Below are positions 9,279 through 17,564 of a DNA stretch of 64,000 nt, in pieces. This DNA is from Pseudolactococcus plantarum. GTDB lineage: Bacteria; Bacillota; Bacilli; Lactobacillales; Streptococcaceae. The first letter of the stretch is position 1; every line of letters begins with the position of its first letter. The translations under genes and the position numbers were made by a program. The stretch spans positions 1 to 64,000 of the forward strand of contig NZ_JXJX01000008.1 of the NCBI RefSeq assembly GCF_002441715.1, read 5' to 3'. The notes beneath the pieces are model-generated. The model was not told the origin of the DNA, did no database searches, and worked only from the letters and a program-made list of their open reading frames with translations.

Positions 9279-9818
9279 CTAATTAACTCTAGATTCATTT
9301 TCTTCGCTAATTTTTTTTGCTGTACTTTTAAAACTAGAAGATGCTTTAGAAGCTGATTCTGAAATTTTATCAGCTGCTACGTTTGTACCCTCTACAACAC
9401 GATCTTGTAGGCTGATAGAGTCTTGTTCATACTGCTCTGCTGTTTTGATATCTACCACCGTAACGTTTACTTCAATGACATCTAAATGTGTCATTTCTTT
9501 TACGCTGGCTGAAATAGCATCTTTAATTTCATCATAAATTTTTGAAATATCTTTACCATATTCAGCTACAATGTCTAGATCAACAGCGACTTGCTCTTTA
9601 CCAACTTCAACACCAACTCCGGCAGTTTGGTTATCGTTGTTAACGATTTTTTCTGCGATATTGGAGAAGAATCCTCCATCAACAGTCAATAAGCCATCGA
9701 TGTCTTCAAGCGTATAGCCAATAATTTTTTGAATTACCTTATCTTTATAAGTTAATTCACCAGTAATTGCATTTTCTGTTTTATTAATTTGGTTCGAATT
9801 GATAGTTTTTGTTTCCAT
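9279..9818 (-). CDS. Asp23/Gls24 family envelope stress protein
   Basis: 179-residue protein of the alkaline-shock/Gls24 family. It forms a membrane-associated layer held by AmaP. The Asp23 domain spans about residues 15-125 (GELTYKDKVIQKIIGYTLEDIDGLL ... VDLDIVAEYGKDI), followed by a Ser/Ala/Lys-rich tail. I place the start at 9818 (METKTINS) because GAGGGAG sits 8 bases before it; a start 10 codons upstream has no such site. Last gene of the operon amaP, DUF2273, asp23. Confidence 0.9.
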   Translation of the reverse strand: METKTINSNQINKTENAITGELTYKDKVIQKIIGYTLEDIDGLLTVDGGFFSNIAEKIVNNDNQTAGVGVEVGKEQVAVDLDIVAEYGKDISKIYDEIKDAISASVKEMTHLDVIEVNVTVVDIKTAEQYEQDSISLQDRVVEGTNVAADKISESASKASSSFKSTAKKISEENESRVN

Positions 9819-9907
9819 AGCATTCTCCCTCTTAGTTATAAAATTCAAAATAAATTACAAGCTTATTGTACAACATAGCATGGTAAAGTTCAAAAATATT
9901 GATTGAT

Positions 9908-10099
9908 TTATTTTTTTCTAAAATAATTATCAAGCAGACCAGTATTTTTGATATAAAAACCGATAACTATACCCAAACCAGTTACTACTACTAATACCAA
10001 CGTTTTCAGAAAGCCAATTGTGATTAATAAAATTGCCAAAATTAAAGCAATCAGTCCAAATATGATTGGATATTTGTAGTCATTTATTATTTTTCCCAT
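9908..10099 (-). CDS. DUF2273 small membrane protein
   Basis: 63 residues with two hydrophobic helices (about 10-28 and 31-49) and basic ends (MGKIINDYKYP ... NYFRKK). It lies between amaP and the Asp23-family gene, which is the usual place of DUF2273 proteins, and probably shares the membrane complex that anchors Asp23. Its molecular role is not known. Confidence 0.85.
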   Translation of the reverse strand: MGKIINDYKYPIIFGLIALILAILLITIGFLKTLVLVVVTGLGIVIGFYIKNTGLLDNYFRKK

Positions 10100-10109
10100 A
10101 GTCCACCCC

Positions 10110-10661
10110 CTAAATTACTTTACTACTTTTTTCACCAACGACACTATTTACGTTAACATTAATATTTATATTTTCTTGTGGTGCATTAGTCATTTTTTTT
10201 AAATCATGTTCAATATTTGACTGTAGATCAGCAACCGCTTCTGTTAAGATCACATTAGTTGAAGACGTCCCTGATACTTCAACATCTATCTTATGTTTCA
10301 TGACTTTAAGACTTACCTTTGAATCTTTTAAGATATTAGCATTTGAAATATTCGCGTTTACAATCCCTACAATCGCTTTATGACTAATGTTTAAAACTCC
10401 TTTATCCTTCTTGAGAATAATATTGTTAACTGTACTTGGATACAGTATAATAGCTAAAATTAAAGAAAGGTTCACTAGAATGATGATGATACTAATCACA
10501 GTGATTGATGATAATAATTGAAAGTCACTACTAATGATGTCTGTAAATTCTTGAAACGAATTAATTTGGTTATCTCTAATGAAATTGACCAGAATAAATA
10601 CACTTGGTAATGCTGCTAATAAGAGATATATGCCGATAGTTGCTTTTTTCAGTCTTCCCAT
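10110..10661 (-). CDS. amaP: alkaline shock response membrane anchor AmaP
   Basis: 183 residues. Two transmembrane helices (about 7-27 and 53-75) are followed by a soluble domain that itself resembles the Asp23 fold (KGVLNISHKAIVGIVNANI ... KMTNAPQENININVNVNSVV). AmaP anchors Asp23 at the membrane. First gene of the operon, 10 bases before DUF2273, with an AGGAG site and a promoter near 10702-10731. Confidence 0.88.
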   Translation of the reverse strand: MGRLKKATIGIYLLLAALPSVFILVNFIRDNQINSFQEFTDIISSDFQLLSSITVISIIIILVNLSLILAIILYPSTVNNIILKKDKGVLNISHKAIVGIVNANISNANILKDSKVSLKVMKHKIDVEVSGTSSTNVILTEAVADLQSNIEHDLKKMTNAPQENININVNVNSVVGEKSSKVI

Positions 10662-10701
10662 CCTACTTCTCCTTTTTTAAAAAAATTATATGTTTTCATA
10701 T

Positions 10702-10748
10702 AGTATAAGCTTAAACTAGTATAATTACCAATGATTTGTCTAATCATT
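10702..10748 (-). promoter_or_regulatory. amaP operon promoter with upstream inverted repeat
   Basis: Minus strand -35 TTGGTA, 18-base spacer, -10 TATACT (10702-10731). A perfect inverted repeat AATGATT-N5-AATCATT (10730-10748) abuts and overlaps the -35 and could be an operator; its protein is unknown. Confidence 0.5.
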
Positions 10749-10810
10749 AGCTGAAAAGCGGTTAAATCTCCACGGTTAAAGGACTTATGCTAAGAGCATT
10801 TGTGATAACA

Positions 10811-10900
10811 CAAAAAAGCAGAAACACTTAGTGTGCGTCTACTTTTTAACTAGGGTTCATCAAGCCGACCCTATCAATTAGCTGAGTGTTTCTATTTTTT
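10811..10900. terminator. long nested hairpin, terminator-like
   Basis: Outer 12-bp stem AGAAACACTTAG (10820-10831) with CTGAGTGTTTCT (10882-10893), inner stem TAGGGT/ACCCTA (10851-10873). T-runs follow on both strands (TTTTTT at 10895-10900; AAAAAA at 10812-10817). The rest of the gap 10662-11001 shows no gene, only a 17-codon open tail read at 10945-10892 on the minus strand that could be the end of a lost membrane gene. Confidence 0.55.
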
Positions 10901-11001
10901 ATCTGGTCTAATCAAACTCATAGACAATAAAACAATCACAACGCCTACTTACATTTGATCAAGGTTTGCTTTTGTTTTTTTCACCTGTATTGGGTAATTA
11001 G

Positions 11002-11351
11002 TTAGCAGTTGTTTCTTTAATCAAAGTAATGTGTGTGGACTGGGAAAGTTATGCCAAATTACATGTCAAACACCTTAAAACAATTTATACTTTAAATCCC
11101 AAAGATGATTTTGTAAAAGACATATTAACTGATCTATTAACAGAAACACGCTTTTGTGAATGGTGGGAAATTCTAATATCGAGGGGAACCCTGAAGGACA
11201 AAAAGTCTTGAAATTTCCCAAATTAGATAATTTATTCTTTAATCATTTGACATTACAGACCACAGATTATCGAAATATATTTATCGTCACCTTGCTACCT
11301 ACTGATAATCATAAAAAAGAAAAAATAAACATCTTCACTCATACTTTATAA
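11002..11351 (+). pseudogene. remnant of MmyB-type transcriptional regulator
   Basis: Two overlapping plus-strand frames join into the C-terminal part of an MmyB-like ligand-binding domain. Frame one (to 11211) reads VDWESYAKLHVKHLKTIY, DDFVKDILTDLL and CEWWE; frame two (to 11351) continues LKFPKLDNLFFNHLTLQTTD and IFIVTLLPTDN. The switch lies near 11195-11211, so a frameshift has split it. The N-terminal HTH and half the sensor domain are missing. It ends about 110 bases from the convergent ketoreductase gene; MmyB regulators often neighbour SDR genes. Confidence 0.75.
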
Positions 11352-11460
11352 TTCCTATATCAAGATAATACTTAACACCTCCTCAAAAAAACTGATCATA
11401 TTCAGTCTTTTTTGATTTAGCTATAAATATGCATGAGCTTTATTTTGTAATATGGTAATT

Positions 11461-12219
11461 CTAGCTCTTAATGCGTAAGGTATGATAAGTCGGCTCTTCC
11501 CAATACCCAAACTCATCTCCATTCACTGCGTAGACTTGGCCAGTGTTAGTTGTATTGATCAAGTGATTGATGACAAACTCAGCAATTTGCTTACTGGAGC
11601 CTATTTGCCATTCCTCAGGAAGTTTGCCGTCATATCGTTTTTTTACTTTTTCCATAGCAGGGACTGTCATATCTGTCAGTGCAGCAGGTGATAGACAGTT
11701 CACACGAATATCTCGTCTTTTTAGTTCTTGTGCCAAAGTTTTTGTTAGGGCGATTAATCCTGCCTTGGACGCAGCATAATTTGCTTGTCCCATATTACCC
11801 AACATAGCAGATCGTGAGGTCATCATCACAATCTGACCTCCATTTTTTATGTTGCCAGTCAGGAAATGTGTGACATTAAACACACCCGTAAGATTGGTTG
11901 CGATGACATCATCCCAATCTTTTGGAGACATCTTTACCCACCAGCTATCTAAAGCGATCCCAGCATTATTGACTAATATATCGATAGGGCCGACAGATAA
12001 AGCTACTTGTGCTACAGCTGCTCTATCAGTTACATCAAATACGACCCCTTCTATTTGTGCATCAGGATACCTAGTTCGAAGCGTCGCCACGCACAAGTCT
12101 AGCTGTTCTTGATTTCTACCATTTAGAATGACATGATACTGCGCTTGTGCCGCTAATGTTGCGATATCCCACCCTATCCCACGCGTTGCTCCGGTGATGA
12201 GGATTGTTTTGTTTGTCAT
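11461..12219 (-). CDS. SDR-family 3-oxoacyl reductase (FabG-like)
   Basis: 252-residue short-chain dehydrogenase. Cofactor motif TGATRGIG at residues 10-17, NNAG at about 87, catalytic Ser in MMTSRSAM, YAASK (Tyr-x3-Lys), and a PG-like region altered to SPAALTDMT. Expected reaction is NAD(P)H reduction of a 3-oxoacyl thioester. Last gene of the five-gene operon, overlapping the upstream hotdog gene by 4 bases, so it is translationally coupled. Sequence context makes it a pathway-specific reductase rather than the housekeeping FabG. Confidence 0.88.
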   Translation of the reverse strand: MTNKTILITGATRGIGWDIATLAAQAQYHVILNGRNQEQLDLCVATLRTRYPDAQIEGVVFDVTDRAAVAQVALSVGPIDILVNNAGIALDSWWVKMSPKDWDDVIATNLTGVFNVTHFLTGNIKNGGQIVMMTSRSAMLGNMGQANYAASKAGLIALTKTLAQELKRRDIRVNCLSPAALTDMTVPAMEKVKKRYDGKLPEEWQIGSSKQIAEFVINHLINTTNTGQVYAVNGDEFGYWEEPTYHTLRIKS

Positions 12220-12509
12220 GCGTTAAGTTCTCCTTTTGCAATCAGTACTAAATTTTTTGTCGTAATACTAAACCGTGTCGGCGATAGATCAAATACTAAA
12301 GTATCTCCTAAAAAAGTCGGGTGAACAAACGTAATAGAGATGCTTTTTAAAGGGCATTCAAAATACCCTTGGTACCTTTGCTCAACAAGCAAAGTCAATA
12401 AGTTGCCAGGCACCACAGGCTGTTCTTGGTGATGTAGCGGATTTTGATCCATCATGACTGTTAAAAACTGTGAGAGCATCTGCTCATCTATTGTGATTGT
12501 CTCACGCAC
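12216..12509 (-). CDS. MaoC-like hotdog dehydratase, small
   Basis: 97 residues. The segment MMDQNPLHHQEQPVVPGNLL matches the MaoC/R-hydratase active site (Asp and His of D-x-NP-x-H) followed by the 'v-pG-l' helix; LVFDLSPTRF and LVLIAKGELNA are hotdog strands. Likely removes water from a 3-hydroxyacyl thioester (or the reverse). It is shorter than usual MaoC domains and probably pairs with the 118-residue product upstream, with which its gene overlaps by 8 bases. Confidence 0.65.
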   Translation of the reverse strand: MRETITIDEQMLSQFLTVMMDQNPLHHQEQPVVPGNLLTLLVEQRYQGYFECPLKSISITFVHPTFLGDTLVFDLSPTRFSITTKNLVLIAKGELNA

Positions 12510-12858
12510 ACCAAGTTACCTCCGATAGTAGCATCAAGTTGACCCTAGCAATTTCTTGCGTGTCATCTAAAATTTTTAACACGAGTTCGACCACATATTT
12601 CTGTTTTGACGTTTCTTTTTCGCTGATGAAATAAAGCGCGATTGCCGACATGTTGCTGATGTTAGGCGTCAGCAACTCGATTTTTTCACTGAGTAACCAA
12701 CTTGCACCATTTTTTTGCCCCTCATTCACGTTTGGTAGTGCCTGCCAAAGTTGGGTTAAACACGTGAGGTAGTGCGTTTCTCCATAATATTTTTGAGATC
12801 TCTTCATCATGTTTTCAACATAATCAGGCGCTAATTTACTAGCAACAATTAGCTTCAT
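12502..12858 (-). CDS. uncharacterised protein, possible hotdog partner
   Basis: 118 residues, not recognised with certainty. N-terminal helix region (LAPDYVENMMKRSQKYYG) precedes predicted strands SAIALYFISE, KYVVELVLKILDD and EIARVNLMLLSEV, an order that would suit a hotdog fold lacking the D..H catalytic pair. Position between thiolase (4-base overlap) and the catalytic MaoC-like gene suggests the non-catalytic half of a heteromeric dehydratase. This role is inferred from context only. Confidence 0.5.
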   Translation of the reverse strand: MKLIVASKLAPDYVENMMKRSQKYYGETHYLTCLTQLWQALPNVNEGQKNGASWLLSEKIELLTPNISNMSAIALYFISEKETSKQKYVVELVLKILDDTQEIARVNLMLLSEVTWCA

Positions 12859-14006
12859 TTACCCCACCAGCGATTACCTATCAAGATACTACAGCCCATA
12901 CCACCAGCAATACATAATGTCGCAATGCCTAGCGCGGGCTTTTTGAGTTGATTCAAACGATTTAAGAGACGTGCGATCAAAATCCCACCTGTCGCACCAA
13001 AAGGATGACCGTATGCTAATGCGCCACCATAACCATTTAACTGCTCAGTTGAGAGTTGAAACTGTTTTTGAAAAAGTAGTGCTTGCACGGCAAATGCTTC
13101 ATTTAGTTCAACAGCATCGATATCATCTATTGTCAAGTCAAACTGCGCCAATAATTGCTCAGTTGACTTTATCGGACCCACCAGAAAGTCTTCTGGCGCT
13201 ACACCTACTGTCGCTTGTCCCAAATAATACCCTTCAAACGCATATGGCAAGTCTAAATCACCTAAGATGATTGACGACACACCATCACTGATTGGACAAC
13301 TATTACCTGCTGTACTAGTCCCAGATGCAGAAAATGCCGGGGTTAATTTTGCTAAAGCCGCTAATGAACTCTCGAATCGAACTGATTGATCTTGCGTGAT
13401 TAGCTGATTTTGATCAAAAGGATATACCTCATCAGAGAGTTTTCCTGCCACGATGGCACTAACTGCTTTACTATGGCTGTTTAAGGCGTAAACATCTTGA
13501 TCATGACGAGAGATATCGAGCTTTTTAGCAGTTAAATCGGCCACGACTCCCATATCCAAGTCTTTAAATCCATCGGGCGCCATCTTAAAGCGTTTGATCA
13601 CTTGTTGACTGTCATGATCCAAGATTGTATGTGCTGTCGACGGACTTTCTAGCCCACCGCTACAAACAACACGCGCATCTTTTGAAAGAATTTGATTCGC
13701 AGCTATCACAACTGCTGAAAGACCAGATCCACATTGGCAATCTAGCGTTAACGCAGGCACTGAGTTTGAAAATCCTGCTTGAAGGGCAGCCCGCCTAGCT
13801 AAATTTCCACCTTGATTGGTCACATTTCCTAAAATAACTTGATCGACATCTGTTTGCTTCAGCTCATCAATCTGACTAAACTGCTGTTCGATCAACTGTT
13901 GATATAACACTTCTGGCAAGATATCACGATAATAGCCACCAAATTTACCGATAGGCAAACGGTGTGCTGCGATAATCCCTACTTTTGATTTTATGTTAAA
14001 ACGCAT
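12855..14006 (-). CDS. thiolase (acetyl-CoA C-acyltransferase)
   Basis: 383-residue thiolase. Nucleophile Cys in LDCQCGSGLSAV (about residue 85), NEAFA motif in AVELNEAFAV, catalytic His in GGALAYGHPFGATG, and the second Cys in CIAGGMGCSILI. It would condense acyl-CoA units or cleave 3-oxoacyl-CoA. I chose ATG at 14006 (MRFNIKS) because AAGGAG lies 7 bases before it; a start six codons earlier has no such site. It overlaps the ligase gene by 11 bases. Equivalent of B. subtilis YhfS by context. Confidence 0.9.
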   Translation of the reverse strand: MRFNIKSKVGIIAAHRLPIGKFGGYYRDILPEVLYQQLIEQQFSQIDELKQTDVDQVILGNVTNQGGNLARRAALQAGFSNSVPALTLDCQCGSGLSAVVIAANQILSKDARVVCSGGLESPSTAHTILDHDSQQVIKRFKMAPDGFKDLDMGVVADLTAKKLDISRHDQDVYALNSHSKAVSAIVAGKLSDEVYPFDQNQLITQDQSVRFESSLAALAKLTPAFSASGTSTAGNSCPISDGVSSIILGDLDLPYAFEGYYLGQATVGVAPEDFLVGPIKSTEQLLAQFDLTIDDIDAVELNEAFAVQALLFQKQFQLSTEQLNGYGGALAYGHPFGATGGILIARLLNRLNQLKKPALGIATLCIAGGMGCSILIGNRWWGK

Positions 14007-15270
14007 CAAATTCTCCTTTTTCATAAGCTGTTGCGAGTTGTGTTCTAGATAGTTTCATCTCTTTCGTTAAGGGGATATGTTCAGTCCTTAAATAAATTTG
14101 AGGCCATTTATACTTAGGCAAAGCCTGTGCAAGATGTTTTTGAAGGACAGATTTATGGGATGGGTCAACCATCAGTAACGCGATAGCTTGACCATAAAGT
14201 GGATCTGCTACCCCGAACGCAACACACGCTTGACAATATGCTTTAGCAATATCCTCGATATCATGGGGCGATACTTTGTTACCAGCATGATCAATCATAT
14301 CGGATTGTCTCCCCAATAAATAAAGTCGACCTGATTCATAAGCCACTAAATCATCTACTACCCACTGCTTAGGCTGACTAGACTTGGTTGAGCTGAGATA
14401 CCCACCAAACAGATAAGGACTCTTAACAGTTAAGGTATGATGGTTATCTATGGCAATTTTTACTTCTGGAAACAAATGGCCAACTGATAAATCAGTTTTG
14501 CCATGTTTTAGCGACTGAAAGCTAATAAAACTGGTCTCAGAACTACCGTAAAACTCGATCAATTCAACAGTTTTAAGCTTTGGTCTAAGTTGCGCTAACA
14601 TGTGTACACTTAATTGTCCACCACCAAAAATAACGCTTTTCAGATGAGGAGAAACTGTTAACATATCGATTTGTTTTAACAAGAAAGTCGGCACAGTAAA
14701 TAATGTCGTAGGGACATCAACCATTTTCAAAATAGCTACATCATCTATTTTCATAAATGTTTTCCCAAGATATAAGGCAAGACACAGGGTATGCAGCCCC
14801 AAAGAAGTCGTCAAGGGACTTGATGTCATAATCATCTCGAGTTGCTCAAAATTAAAAAGCTGATGGATATGTTTAAAGCCGGTCTCCCACGATTTCCAAT
14901 CTCTATAATAAACTTTAGCACCACCAGTCGTGCCTGACGTCAGACCGATAAAAAAAGGGGTACGCGTGATTTGTAGTGATTGCAACTCAATCTCCTGATC
15001 ATTCCCACCTATCATCGGAAAATTGCCACTTAATTGAACAGCTAAAAAGCTAATCGTAAACGCTAAGGGATCCTCAGTCTCTATCCAGATGATTTCTGAA
15101 GTCGACTCAAACGCCTTAGCTTGCTCAGCAGCTAGTGTCATCAACTCTTGATAGCAATAACTTTTTGTGCCTATTTGAAGTGCAACACGAGACCCATAGT
15201 TCGTTAGCCTATCTATAAACCGATTATTTTTTATCATTTGCAACTCATTTTGCCACTTATCTTTCGTCAT
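13996..15270 (-). CDS. AMP-forming acyl-CoA ligase
   Basis: ANL-superfamily adenylating enzyme, 424 residues. P-loop FIGLTSGTTGGAKVY (about residue 110), YGSSET motif, LYLLGRQSDMIDHAGNKVSPHDIE hinge, and a C-terminal catalytic Lys region near EMKLSRTQL. Shorter than typical fatty-acyl ligases (about 480-560), with a reduced N-terminus. It should activate a carboxylic acid as acyl-AMP and load it on CoA. First gene of the operon; its promoter region overlaps a BirA operator, as for B. subtilis yhfT. ATG at 15270 is preferred over the adjacent TTG. Confidence 0.88.
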   Translation of the reverse strand: MTKDKWQNELQMIKNNRFIDRLTNYGSRVALQIGTKSYCYQELMTLAAEQAKAFESTSEIIWIETEDPLAFTISFLAVQLSGNFPMIGGNDQEIELQSLQITRTPFFIGLTSGTTGGAKVYYRDWKSWETGFKHIHQLFNFEQLEMIMTSSPLTTSLGLHTLCLALYLGKTFMKIDDVAILKMVDVPTTLFTVPTFLLKQIDMLTVSPHLKSVIFGGGQLSVHMLAQLRPKLKTVELIEFYGSSETSFISFQSLKHGKTDLSVGHLFPEVKIAIDNHHTLTVKSPYLFGGYLSSTKSSQPKQWVVDDLVAYESGRLYLLGRQSDMIDHAGNKVSPHDIEDIAKAYCQACVAFGVADPLYGQAIALLMVDPSHKSVLQKHLAQALPKYKWPQIYLRTEHIPLTKEMKLSRTQLATAYEKGEFDAF

Positions 15271-15289
15271 CAACTCTTTTTCAAAATAA

Positions 15290-15321
15290 TAGTAAACCTT
15301 TTGTTGATTTACGGTTTACTA
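15290..15321. promoter_or_regulatory. BirA operator between acyl operon and bioY
   Basis: Perfect palindrome TAGTAAACC-N14-GGTTTACTA. It matches the BirA consensus of Firmicutes (TTGTAAACC-N14/15-GGTTTACAA) in arm sequence and spacing. Its right arm lies inside the bioY promoter spacer, and the left arm lies at the start of the acyl operon, so biotinoyl-AMP-bound BirA should repress both directions. Confidence 0.88.
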
Positions 15322-15332
15322 TTAGCTATACT
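15304..15332 (+). promoter_or_regulatory. bioY promoter
   Basis: -35 TTGATT, 17-base spacer, -10 TATACT, 54 bases before the bioY start and overlapping the BirA operator. Confidence 0.75.
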
Positions 15333-15386
15333 ATATAGTATAATAAAAAAAACTTGCATTGTAAAACTAATTTATAGGAGATAATC

Positions 15387-15953
15387 ATGACTTATCAATC
15401 GCAGAGAACTAAAATATTGGCTTACGTAGCCATGATGACAACGTTTATCATCATACTAGGATTATTCCCGGGTATTCCTATCGGCTTTATTCCGGTCCCA
15501 ATCGTTTTACAGAATATGGGAATCATGATGGCTGGGGAGTTACTTGGACCTAGATACGGGTTTTTGTCTGTTACGACTTTCTTATTACTAGTCCTTGCAG
15601 GACTACCACTTCTAAGCGGAGGTCGTGGTGGTGCCAGTGTATTTGTCAGCCCTTCAGCAGGTTATATCATCTCTTGGCTCTTTGTACCATTAATCATCGG
15701 CTACTTACTTAAGTCCTTTCAAGCACATCAATCATGGTGGGTTGAATGTCTCATCGTGATCATAGGTGGCGTTATCTTTGTCGATATTTTAGGTGTTTTA
15801 TGGTTGTCTTGGCAAACGGGTATGCCACTTGGCTTAGCCCTAAAATCAAGTCTCGTGTTTATCCCAGGAGATTTGATCAAGGTAATCTTATCGGTAACCA
15901 TCATTAGACAAATCAGAATACGCAATGCCGTAGTACAACATCTCAACAACTAA
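15387..15953 (+). CDS. bioY: biotin transporter S component BioY
   Basis: 188-residue integral membrane protein with six hydrophobic segments. The central GELLGPRYGFLSVTTFLLLVLAGLPLLSGGRGG segment is the BioY signature. It binds biotin and works with a shared ECF energizing module (not in the window). Start ATG has AGGAG 7 bases upstream. Divergent from the acyl operon under a common BirA site, then an intrinsic terminator. Corresponds by context to B. subtilis yhfU. Confidence 0.95.
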   Translation: MTYQSQRTKILAYVAMMTTFIIILGLFPGIPIGFIPVPIVLQNMGIMMAGELLGPRYGFLSVTTFLLLVLAGLPLLSGGRGGASVFVSPSAGYIISWLFVPLIIGYLLKSFQAHQSWWVECLIVIIGGVIFVDILGVLWLSWQTGMPLGLALKSSLVFIPGDLIKVILSVTIIRQIRIRNAVVQHLNN

Positions 15954-15963
15954 GCACCAGCTT

Positions 15964-15997
15964 AAAGTCTATCTTATAAAAATAAGATAGACTTTTT
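15964..15997 (+). terminator. intrinsic terminator of bioY
   Basis: Perfect 14-bp stem AAAGTCTATCTTAT / ATAAGATAGACTTT, AAAA loop, then a T-run. It lies 11 bases after the bioY stop codon. Confidence 0.9.
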
Positions 15998-16175
15998 AAA
16001 TACTTGAGCATCCATTTTCAAACACCTGTTAGCCAGCAATACTGCTACCTAGTTTCTCACAGTTATATTGATTTTTTAAGTCTAGGCATAGTTTTTTTCT
16101 AAGACAAACCCCATACAAGAAGTGGTATACTAAATAAATGTTATAAAGGAATAAATTCACTAACAAAGGAGTCTT

Positions 16176-17564
16176 ATGTCGGATAATCAAAACAATTTCA
16201 TGAGAAAAATGAGTAGCAAACACTTAGTAACGCTGTCTTTAGGTGGTGTAATCGGGACGGGTATCTTTTTGAGCTCGGGTTACTTAATTCAGCAAGCTGG
16301 TGCCATAGGCACGATCATCGCTTATCTAGTCGGTGCCTTACTTGCCACTTTAGTGATGATGTGCTTAGGAGAACTATCTGTTTACCATCCTAATACCGCA
16401 TCATTACATCTCTATGCCTCGAAATATATCCATCCCAGTATGGGATTTACTGTCGCTTGGCTTTATTGGCTAACATGGACTGTCGCACTAGGCTCACAGT
16501 TCATCACTATGGGCGTCTGTTTACAAAAATGGTTCCCACAAACACCAATCTGGCTTTGGTGCGCAATTTTTTCTATTTTAATTTTATTACTCAACGTCTT
16601 GGATATTAAAATATTTTCTGTCAGTGAATTTTGGATGTCTCTAGTTAAAATCGTAGCCCTTGGGATCTTTATTATTTTAGGTGCTACTGCGATCACCGGT
16701 ATTCTACCAGCACATGCAACTAGCGCACCCTTATTTAAAAATTTAGTGTCTAATGGTATTTTTCCTAACGGATTTGGTGCAGTCTTTATCGTATTACTTT
16801 CAGCAAACTTTGCCTTTAGTGGGACTGAATTGATTGGTGTTGCTGCTGGAGAAACTAGCCATCCTGAAAAGAATATCCCTAAAGCAATCAAAAGTACCCT
16901 ATTTTTATTAATCACACTTTTTATCGGAACAATTGTTGTGATTGGCGCACTCATTCCTGGGTCTTCTAAAGTTTTGACAGAAAGTCCATTTGTCAGTATT
17001 TTACAAAATATCGGGATTCCCTATGCCAGTGACATTATGAACTTCACCATTTTCATTGCGATTTTATCTGGTGCAAATTCTGGTCTATACGCCGCTAGCC
17101 GTATGCTTTGGTCACTCGCAGAAGACGGTACACTACCCAAAGTATTTTCTAGACTATCTAAAAATGGCTTGCCTATATATGGATTGCTATTGACTTTAGC
17201 AGGCGGTCTACTCTCTTTATTTTCAAGTATTTATGCTGAAAGTACGGTTTATTTAGCTTTAGTATCCATCTCTGGTTTCGCTGTCGTGGCAGTATGGCTA
17301 TCTATCGGGATTAGTCAGTTGAGATTTAGGAAAGTTTTTCTAGCTACACATGATATCTCTGAATTATCTTATCGCACACCTGGCTATCCAGTTGTCCCTT
17401 GGTTGGTGATTATTTTCTGTATCATCTCAATCGTAGGTATCTATTTTGATCCTAACCAACGTATCGCGCTATACTTTGGTATTCCGTTTACAATCATCTC
17501 AGCACTTATCTATCAACTATTTTACAGCAGGAGAACGCATGACATTTCAAAACTGGCTGACTAA
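16176..17564 (+). CDS. mmuP: APC-family amino acid permease, likely S-methylmethionine
   Basis: 462 residues, about 12 membrane segments. N-terminal LSLGGVIGTGIFLSSGYLIQQAG is the amino acid/polyamine/cation transporter substrate helix; GAVFIVLLSANFAFSGTELIGVAAGET is helix 6. The next gene, overlapping by 26 bases, is a homocysteine S-methyltransferase, which makes S-methylmethionine the probable substrate, as for E. coli mmuP-mmuM. AAAGGAG precedes the ATG; a -10 TATACT lies at 16126-16131 with a weak -35, hinting at activator-dependent transcription. Confidence 0.85.
   Translation: MSDNQNNFMRKMSSKHLVTLSLGGVIGTGIFLSSGYLIQQAGAIGTIIAYLVGALLATLVMMCLGELSVYHPNTASLHLYASKYIHPSMGFTVAWLYWLTWTVALGSQFITMGVCLQKWFPQTPIWLWCAIFSILILLLNVLDIKIFSVSEFWMSLVKIVALGIFIILGATAITGILPAHATSAPLFKNLVSNGIFPNGFGAVFIVLLSANFAFSGTELIGVAAGETSHPEKNIPKAIKSTLFLLITLFIGTIVVIGALIPGSSKVLTESPFVSILQNIGIPYASDIMNFTIFIAILSGANSGLYAASRMLWSLAEDGTLPKVFSRLSKNGLPIYGLLLTLAGGLLSLFSSIYAESTVYLALVSISGFAVVAVWLSIGISQLRFRKVFLATHDISELSYRTPGYPVVPWLVIIFCIISIVGIYFDPNQRIALYFGIPFTIISALIYQLFYSRRTHDISKLAD

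Noticed and set aside
16070-16110. MET-box-like sequence before mmuP (CATAGTTT...CTA)
   Set aside because: Only one half-site matches; the second half is too degenerate to call.
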